From: Chrysemys picta bellii
Lineage: Eukaryota; Chordata; Testudines; Emydidae
Length of the DNA: 64,000 bases
NCBI RefSeq assembly: GCF_011386835.1
Contig: NC_088805.1
Location: 11,652,836-11,716,835, forward strand
Reading direction: 5' to 3'
The notes under the pieces are model-generated. The model was not told where the DNA came from, made no database searches, and was given only the letters and a program-made list of their open reading frames with translations. Of this stretch, positions 57,301-64,000 are shown one piece after another (the stretch's first letter is position 1; every line of letters begins with the position of its first letter). Position numbers and translations under genes: made by a program.

Positions 57301-59066
57301 ATTGCAGTGCCAGGTGTCTGAGCAATGTCTTGGATGGTTTCTGTATACCACCTACAAGCCATTGGCATGTTACTCCTAGAACATCAGAAGATTAACTCTG
57401 AGTTGGTAAATTCTTCTAGAGCAAGATGATGAGGATGAGGATGACAGTGGAGAAGTGGACACCAGTGCAGGCCGCTTTGTTCGCTATCAGTTCACCCCGG
57501 CATTTCTCCGTCTCCGGACAGTCGGTGCAACGTGAGTAAAAGCTCATACAAAGAGGGGGGAGTAATGCCTCCAGGGAACTTTAGGTACCAACCCTGTCAA
57601 TTCATAGGTGAACTTAACAATGGACTAGTGAGAACCCAGTTCACAATACAAATGAAAAAGAAGCTAATAGTGACAGGGAAGATTCCAAGATCTGCCTCAG
57701 TTTAGCAGTGATATCAGCCCTATTGTTAGGTTCTGCATAACGGCAGCTCTGAGGCGCTCTGCCTCTCCCAGACTGAAGTGAGCTAGGTGGTCTCATGAGG
57801 TGTATTTCTCCTGCCCTATGCCTGCAGAGTGGAGTTTACAGTGGGAGACAAGCCAGTGTCAAACTTCCGAATGATTGAGAGACATTACTTCCGGGATCGC
57901 TTGCTGAAGAACTTTGACTTTGATTTTGGCTTCTGCATCCCCAGCAGCAGGAACACATGTGAACACATCTATGAGTTCCCCCAGCTCTCAGAGGACCTCA
58001 GTAGGTATCCTTCCTCCCTCACTGAACTGCTGCTGTGTTCAAATGCTCTCTCTCCCTGAGATGATAGATGGTCATGTGGTGGGACCGGGAACTAGGAACA
58101 GGTAGATCTGGGTTCAGTTTCTGGCTCTGCTGATGGCTCACTGTGTAGTCTTGAGCAAGTTGCCTTCATATGCTGTGTGGTTGAGGTTTGGTGTTTTCTT
58201 TTATTGGCAGCTGGTGACCTCAGAGTCACAGTGGCTTTTCCACATAATGCCTCAATGCATAGTCCAAGAGGTAACCATGGTGACTTGGAGAGACTGTTCC
58301 CTTAAAGGCCAAAGACATACATTCATAGCACCCACTGTTTGGGGTTTGAGCCCTCCAGCTGCAGACTGGGGTTGTTTCTTTTCTGGGAGCCTGTGGAGAG
58401 CCATCTGTGATGGCAAGCTGTGAGTATTCCAAATATGGTTTTATTACAAGATGTGCTAGGCCATTGAGGGACAGACTGAACAGGAACAGTTGAGTGCTCT
58501 CTGCCGCTCTCTGGGTATGTCTGGCAGAGGGAGGGTGAGCTGAGTTTGTATGTGACTTAAGTACACAAGCTGGGCGTGCAAGTGACATTAGTTTTTCCAC
58601 TTACTCCACACCAGGTAGGTCTCAGAGAAGGAATGTACTTATTCAGTGCTGCTGTACTGTGGCCTGACACAGGATCCAGAATATCTGTGTGAAATTGATC
58701 CACCCTCTTCCAGTTGGCTTTGACAGCCTGAAGACCTGCATTCTAGGGATGAGCTGAATAGGTGGGCCAGTGCAGAGCTCCTGAGGCTCTCACGGTTACA
58801 CCAGTTTGCTTCTCTTACCTCTCCTTAGGGGCAGAGCTTCAAAGTGACACAGGTTTTTTTTACCACATGCTTGTTTTCCTCTAACACTGCACTGCCCCTT
58901 GGGATGTGCCAGATTCAATACTCATGAGTGTAACTGACCTTTCTCTCCTACAGTCCGCCTGATGGTTGAACACCCCTATGAGACCCGTTCAGACAGCTTC
59001 TACTTTGTGGACAACAAGCTGATCATGCACAACAAGGCTGACTATGCCTACAACGGGGGACAGTAA
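54108..59066 (+). CDS. UNC119B: UNC119B (five coding exons)
   Basis: Exons: 54108-54315, 56253-56366, 57420-57531, 57828-58000, 58954-59066, all GT-AG with matching phases. The protein is 239 aa (human 251; the difference is in the low-complexity N-terminus). Residues 1-60 are Pro/Gly/Arg-rich and poorly conserved; from about 61 the PDE6-delta-like beta-sandwich begins ([20 protein letters not shown]) and runs to the end (DYAYNGGQ). An acidic loop, [12 protein letters not shown], lies at 108-119. Known role: a lipid-binding chaperone that takes up N-myristoylated cargo and releases it in cilia on binding ARL3-GTP. UNC119A is a close alternative, but the neighbours and the MSGS start favour UNC119B. 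No break or missing conserved block was seen. Confidence 0.97.
54316..56252 (+). other. UNC119B: UNC119B intron 1
   Basis: A 1.9 kb intron. Its first part (about 54510-54720) has loosely repeated CCCCATTATCATCCCC-type units of about 60 bp. The rest has no recognised feature. The acceptor is TCTCTCCTAG|ATTATT. Confidence 0.7.
56253..56366 (+). CDS. UNC119B: UNC119B coding exon 2
   Basis: Completes Asn70 and encodes residues 71-107, [20 protein letters not shown] through to FEIAKPSAS, plus one base of Glu108. The donor is TCAG|GTAGAA, a weak site. Confidence 0.97.
56367..57419 (+). other. UNC119B: UNC119B intron 2
   Basis: A 1.05 kb intron with nothing recognised. The acceptor is ATTCTTCTAG|AGCAAG. 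Confidence 0.7.
57420..57531 (+). CDS. UNC119B: UNC119B coding exon 3
   Basis: Encodes the end of Glu108 to the first two bases of Thr145: acidic [19 protein letters not shown], then [17 protein letters not shown]. The donor is CAAC|GTGAGT. Confidence 0.97.
57828..58000 (+). CDS. UNC119B: UNC119B coding exon 4
   Basis: Encodes residues 146-202, [20 protein letters not shown] through [20 protein letters not shown] to FPQLSEDL. The in-frame donor is CTCA|GTAGGT; a second GT lies four bases downstream (GTATCC). Confidence 0.96.
58001..58953 (+). other. UNC119B: UNC119B intron 4
   Basis: A 953-base intron with a MIR fragment near its start. The acceptor is CTCTCCTACAG|TCCGCC. Confidence 0.75.
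58068..58165 (+). mobile_element. MIR-type SINE fragment
   Basis: The order GTAGATCTGGGTTCAGTTTC, TGGCTCTGCTGATGGCTCAC, GTCTTGAGCAAGTTGCCTTC follows the MIR core on the plus strand. Confidence 0.65.
58954..59066 (+). CDS. UNC119B: UNC119B last coding exon
   Basis: Encodes residues 203-239, [20 protein letters not shown] then [16 protein letters not shown], ending TAA at 59064-59066. The C-terminus is identical to mammalian UNC119B apart from conservative changes near the start of the exon. Confidence 0.98.
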
Positions 59067-62000
59067 CCATAGCGTTCATGTCCACTGGACGCTGTGCTAT
59101 CCCTAACCATTCCAGACGTGCACAAAGGGAGAAGTGCTGCTGTCTCATGCACCAGGGCCTCTTGCTGAACCTTTCCTTCACCCCTGGACTCAAAACATGA
59201 AGCAAGAAGGCTGAGGTGGCAGTTCGTGACAGTAAAGGAAATCTCCCTGCAACGCTCCCCTCCCTGGCATTCTTACGTACCTTGCCTCTGGCTTTCTCTC
59301 TGTTTCTGATGGTACCTTATTTAGGTTTTGGATCAGGGACTCTAAGGCTCTGCTAGCAGATTATTGATGTTATGGTTTTTGTTGTTAGGTTACACCCTGT
59401 GCCACCCAGTGGGCAAACTGCCCCCTGTCCAGAGAGCTCAGCTGATGTGTGGGCAAACTATTTCTCAGTACGAGAATCTGCTTTCTCCAAGTAGCCAGTG
59501 GAGCCTGACAGACAGATAACCTCTTTACTGCATAATGGTTCAGTCTGTCTGAATGACTAAGACTGGCACCCAGTGTGCACCCCTGCTTCCCCATCCCTCA
59601 CGGGGAGAGTTACAAGAAGGGATGAATCTAGCTTTAAATGGTGCAGGAATCTTCCTTCTGCTTCCAGGGACCTGGGCCACTCCCAGGATTCCTTAATCTG
59701 TTACAAGTATGTCTTGTAAGGGATTTGAATTGAGGTTCAGCATGTTTGAAAAGAGAGATTACACTAAATTGGCCATTAAATCAACCTGCCAGATTCCCTA
59801 CTCCTTGAGCTGTTGTTAGGGAATAATTGGGTTACGAGTGGGGCTCAACCTTAGGGCTGAAGTTAATCTTGCCACCTTCATTTCCCCTGCATCTGTGTGA
59901 GAGATTTTTCTGCTCAAGCTGCACTGTGGGGATAGGAGGTCTGTCCATTTAGCTCTTTCTTTGGAGGTTGGGGGAGAACCTGGAGAGTCACCTGAAGAAC
60001 ATTCTGCTTAGCAGGCAGATCTTCCCGGGCTTCAGTCTTTTACTATATTTTTAAACCCATGTGACACATCTAGTAAGAGGCAATGGTGTTACCAACTCAT
60101 CGACTTTGTGTTGCTTGGGCCAGTGCTTAGGGTTGTGCTAGTATTAAACTGAGCCCGAAATGCTGCCCAGATCAGGACATTCAGGCACTGTTGGGAGGTG
60201 GCTGCTTGTGGTGATCCAACAGGAACTGACATGATTTTATCCTTAAACCATGTGGATTTGGGCCTCTGCCAGTGTTTGACCTATTTAGTTGGATCATTTT
60301 ATATTTAAGATTTAGAAAACTTCTAATGACTTCTTCTGTGGAGATAATTACTACAGCTATTAGAGCAGCCAAACCAAAGTGTATGTTTCAGACCTATGGA
60401 GCACCTGGCATTGAAGATGGGAAGAAATATTTGTGTCAGGCACTGACACAATATGTGTCCCTGGCAGTGAAGCTGGGGTCTAGCTCTCTGCCACGCAAAT
60501 GTGCACTAGTGAAATGCTTATCTGGGTGTCATATTGGATACCCTGATCCACTGATACCCCTGCCATTCATTCGCACTCCAGCCCTACTGCTGATCAGGCC
60601 TGCCTCTTGTGTCTAACAGCTTGGCCTTATCTATGCTAGACAAGTTGATCGGTGCCAGTATCGTTTGGTCCCCCTCAGACAGTGGAAATGCACGTTGTGG
60701 CCATACACACACTGGCTGCAGCTGGTTCCCAGTCGTGCTAAGTAATGTCCAAAGTAGACTGTGCTTTGTCAGGACTAAATATTGATTAAATCACAATTGT
60801 AGGAATGTGGATGTTACAACCTAGGTCTTGTTAATATATACACCGTAAAAGGAAGCCATTGTTCCATTTGTGTGGCAGGAGATGAATAGCGTTAGCACTA
60901 GCACAGAGAATCAACTAGCTACAAGGTAACAGGTGAGAATAAATGTGGGATAAGGATCATGAAAGAACCTTCAGTTATAGGGGAGGATGTTAATGATGAA
61001 TGATACCACAAATGCCTTTTTTCCGTTTTGGAGAGGGCATTAATTTTGGGCCATCACAACAAATACCTTGGGAGCATGAATAGAATAAAGGTGACCAGGG
61101 TCAAGATGTGTGTGTATGGCTGTGGTGTTAGAAAGCTGGGAGGTAAAGAACAGTTCTCCTGCCATTTATACCCATCAGCTTCCCCAGGGACGTGCATGTA
61201 ACCCTATTTGATTGTTAGTTCAGAATCAGTAGAGCTGGTGTATCTTAAGAAAGGTCTCTAGTTCTTCTTTTGCTGGGGCTGTCTCCAGAGCTCCTTGCAC
61301 TGTGCCATGGCGATACTGAAAGATCCTTTCTCACGCAAGTACATCATACTTCTTTTGAGAGGACACAATTGCCCCAGAAAAGTGCTTTCTGTCCTGTTGT
61401 GTTCCAGGATGCTCAAGAGAGGAATGTCTAAGGAGATAACTAGTTATTCCCAAGGAGCTGGTGGGAAATCTAGCTGAACTTGTGTGTAGTATAAATCCAG
61501 GTGCCTTTAAATATGACTTTTGTCTAATTCTCTGTTTAAAGCAACTATTTATTGCTTGTTCTTATGAATGTGATGGTCTGTATTTGTTCCAAGTTTAATG
61601 GATAATGAGGTAGTCAGAAGGGATGTGTTATCACCTGAGCCAGCAACAGGGAATATTCTATACACAAACATCCCAACATGTATAAGATGTATTATCAAAT
61701 CTTTAAATAGTATCTAGTGTAGGTAGGAGGATTTGGCAGTGGTTGGGTGCCATCTAGCTGCTGTTTTGCAGAATACATCTGCCTAGCATGAGTATACTCC
61801 TGGAAATGAGGGACTGGGTATTAGCTGCTGAAGAAGAGTCCATTCCAAACTGCAGTGGTCATCTTGAGCACCCAGAGGTCAGGGCAGAGGAAAGGACTGG
61901 TGCTCTGGGTATCTCACGTGTGAATTGCCATCTCCTCAGCAATAAGAAAGGGAAAACTGAAGATCATAACAGGTACTTCCCAGTTGGAAAAGAGAGATGC

Positions 62001-62140
62001 TGCCAGTTGCATTGGTTTTCCAGATTTAAAAGGCTAGCCCCAGAAAGGAATGCTGAGAAAAAAGCTCATCATATAAGAGGGCAACACTATACCTGGGAGA
62101 GTTAGTCAGGCAGAGGAAGTTTTGGATAATAATAATTAAT
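59067..62140 (+). other. UNC119B: UNC119B 3' UTR and flank
   Basis: No coding exon was recognised. AATAAA signals occur at 60938-60943 (followed by TGTGGGATAAGG) and 61084-61089; either could end the transcript, giving a 3' UTR of about 1.9-2.1 kb. ATTAAA sites occur earlier. The true end is unknown. Confidence 0.5.
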
Positions 62141-62326
62141 GGAGATATCCCATCTCCTAGAACTGGAAGGGACCTTGAAAGGTCATGGAGTCCAGCCCCC
62201 TGCCTTCACTAGCAGGACCAAGTACTGATTTTGACCCAGATCCCCAAGTGGCCCCCCTCAAGGATTGAACTCACAACCCTGGGTTTAGCAGGCCAATGCT
62301 CAAACCACTGAGCTATCCCTCCCCCC
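62141..62326 (-). mobile_element. tRNA-headed SINE with CR1-like tail
   Basis: On the minus strand the element opens with a tRNA-like head: A box TAGCTCAGTGG and B box GAGTTCAATCC at normal spacing, with GCT at the anticodon position. Its other end on the plus strand reads TAGAACTGGAAGGGACCTTG, like the reversed CR1 3' end, which suggests mobilisation by CR1. It is not a functional tRNA gene. Confidence 0.75.
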
Positions 62327-64000
62327 ACTGAGCACAATCCATTATTACCTCTCTCCTGGATGCTGTTAGCTTCTCCATTTAGAAGAGGGTCTGTGGAGTA
62401 TTTCCTTGCCCATGGTAAACATGATTAGCAGAGAATCTTTTCGCCTTCAGTCTGCGTCCTTTGCTGCTGAGTACAAGCTCCTCAAACCAGGGAGGAACTG
62501 AATGGGAATCTCCACGCGTTCTTCCCCCTCCCCCTTCAAATGGACTGTGCATTTCCACGTGGTATATATGTGTACGGAGCCGGTACTAACGGAATGAGGC
62601 AGACATTTCTGTAGTGTTGGCTAAGGAGTTAGTGGGTGGGAGATCAGTGTGAGACTGACCTCCCTCTTATTAGTATATACTAGGCTTGAAAGGGAGTGGG
62701 GAGTTAAGCTTATACTGTAAGTAAAAGGGCCAAAAATGCAAACAGAAACTTAACTCCATAAAGTATTTGTCCTCTTGGGACCAGGCTGAAATATTCTCAA
62801 GGTGACTGCTTCAGGCCCATGTGCTGTGCAAGAGAGGAGAGGAAACTTCCTGCACAACTGTTCCATGGGTGACTGAAGATTTTGTATTGCAGCTGGTGTG
62901 ATAGGGTCACATAGTGTTACATGACCAGGTATCGCTGTCCCTGTTCTCTCCCTTAGTTATGAACGGTCTTCCTTTGTGTATTTCCTTATGGTTTTAAGTG
63001 CTTCTCATCAGAGAGGAGAAAAGCTGGAAGTCTCTTCCCATTGCAGCTTCTCTGGGCTGGGATTTTCATTCTGCTTCTCTAGTCAAGGTCCAGGAATAAT
63101 GGGAAAAACGTTTGAAAACAGGATATGTTAGTGGAAACGAATCAAGAAGGCGATGAATAATATTTTGTGATAAGTGGTGGAGCAGGAAGATGAATTTGGC
63201 CAAGTAGTGTGGTAACTTCACTTCCAGGTTCTGTACTTCATTAAATCCAATGTTTGTCTTCTGAACCACAGTCTTGTCACATTAAGCTTTGGGCTTTGTG
63301 ATGCCCTCCTAATGCAGGGCTCTTCACGTAGTAGCCCACATCTACCCTGCCACACACACACATGACTGCTGTCTCATAATGTGCGACTCGAGTACCAGAT
63401 GTAATTCTTGGAGTCATAAAACATTGCCCTCTCCCTGTGGCTTAATGGTGAGGACAAAGCTAATGGGGAGCTGGCGATGTCTAACAAGCAATTCCTCTTC
63501 ATCTGTCAAGGAAGATACAAGCACTAGCAAATATCATGGTCATCTATATTGACTTATGATTTGTTTTAGTTTTTCTGTTGAGGTACATCTATAGGCATAT
63601 GAGATGTGGGCTTTGGGCTGGTGGCAAGTTGCAAATGCATCTTGGTGCCCCAAAGCTTTGGCACTCCTATCAAAGCATTTATAACAGGACATGGGTAGCA
63701 TTACACCTTCACATGACCAGTTTGTCTGAGGGGAAATATAACCCAGCATCCATACTTGCTTCATTCTGTGAATCAGATATTTGAACAAGCCCAGCATTTC
63801 CTTGTACTTGGGACTGTCTCTCTGCTTCATGATGCCCTTTACCCTGGGAGCCCTCCAAGTCTTGGTCCATATTGTCTCCATATCATCCATGTCTGTCCCT
63901 TTAGATCCAAGAATGATCCTTGGGTACTGCAGGTCCCCCTTAGTTTACAAAGGACAGTAGCAGTTCAGTGGAGATTTAACAGAAATATATTTTTTCCTTT
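62327..64000. other. Downstream flank, no gene recognised
   Basis: No exon of ACADS, the next gene in the human order, was found. There is a short (CA)n run near 63351-63362. Nothing else was recognised. Confidence 0.5.

Noticed and set aside
62240..62326. tRNA gene on the minus strand
   Set aside because: The pol III boxes are part of a SINE; the acceptor stem and the rest of the cloverleaf are not preserved.
1..64000. CRISPR array, operon, prophage or other prokaryotic system
   Set aside because: The window is clearly vertebrate nuclear DNA with spliced genes; its tandem repeats are minisatellites and microsatellites without spacers.

Overview
This 64 kb window is vertebrate nuclear DNA. 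It holds three protein-coding genes, all on the + strand, rebuilt here exon by exon: CABP1 (calcium-binding protein 1, exons 3387-17017), MLEC (malectin, 32322-43936) and UNC119B (54108-59066). The gene order CABP1-MLEC-UNC119B matches human 12q24.31. Every junction has GT/AG ends and compatible phase, and the assembled proteins are full length (226, 275 and 239 aa). None of the three shows a disabling mutation.

The repeats point to a sauropsid, most likely a turtle: a CR1 LINE with its TTCTATGA-type 3' end, several non-autonomous hAT elements, a tRNA-headed SINE on the minus strand with a CR1-like end, well preserved MIR copies, and three copies of a retroposon family I associate with turtle genomes. 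The species call is an inference from memory of these families, not from a database search.

Layout: 1-3386 is upstream DNA with a hAT element and a TC/GA tract. 3387-17017 is CABP1, seven coding exons with introns rich in TG/CA repeats and minisatellites. 17018-30195 is intergenic, with MIR, hAT and a CR1 split by a nested hAT. 30196-32321 holds a retroposon, a 42-bp GC-rich minisatellite and the MLEC CpG-island promoter. 32322-43936 is MLEC, followed by a probable 3' UTR of about 6.9 kb. 53900-54107 is the UNC119B promoter, 54108-59066 is UNC119B, and the rest is its 3' UTR and flank. The next human neighbour, ACADS, was not seen before the window ends.

The three genes do not form a pathway: CABP1 is a neuronal and retinal EF-hand regulator of Ca2+ channels, MLEC is an ER lectin for diglucosylated N-glycans, and UNC119B carries myristoylated cargo to cilia. 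I found no new multi-gene system. The most interesting points are structural: tandem or triplicated splice donors in CABP1, two fold-back retroposons of the same design with long target-site duplications in MLEC intron 1, a minisatellite with higher-order duplication before the MLEC promoter, and a consensus ZNF143-type motif in that promoter.
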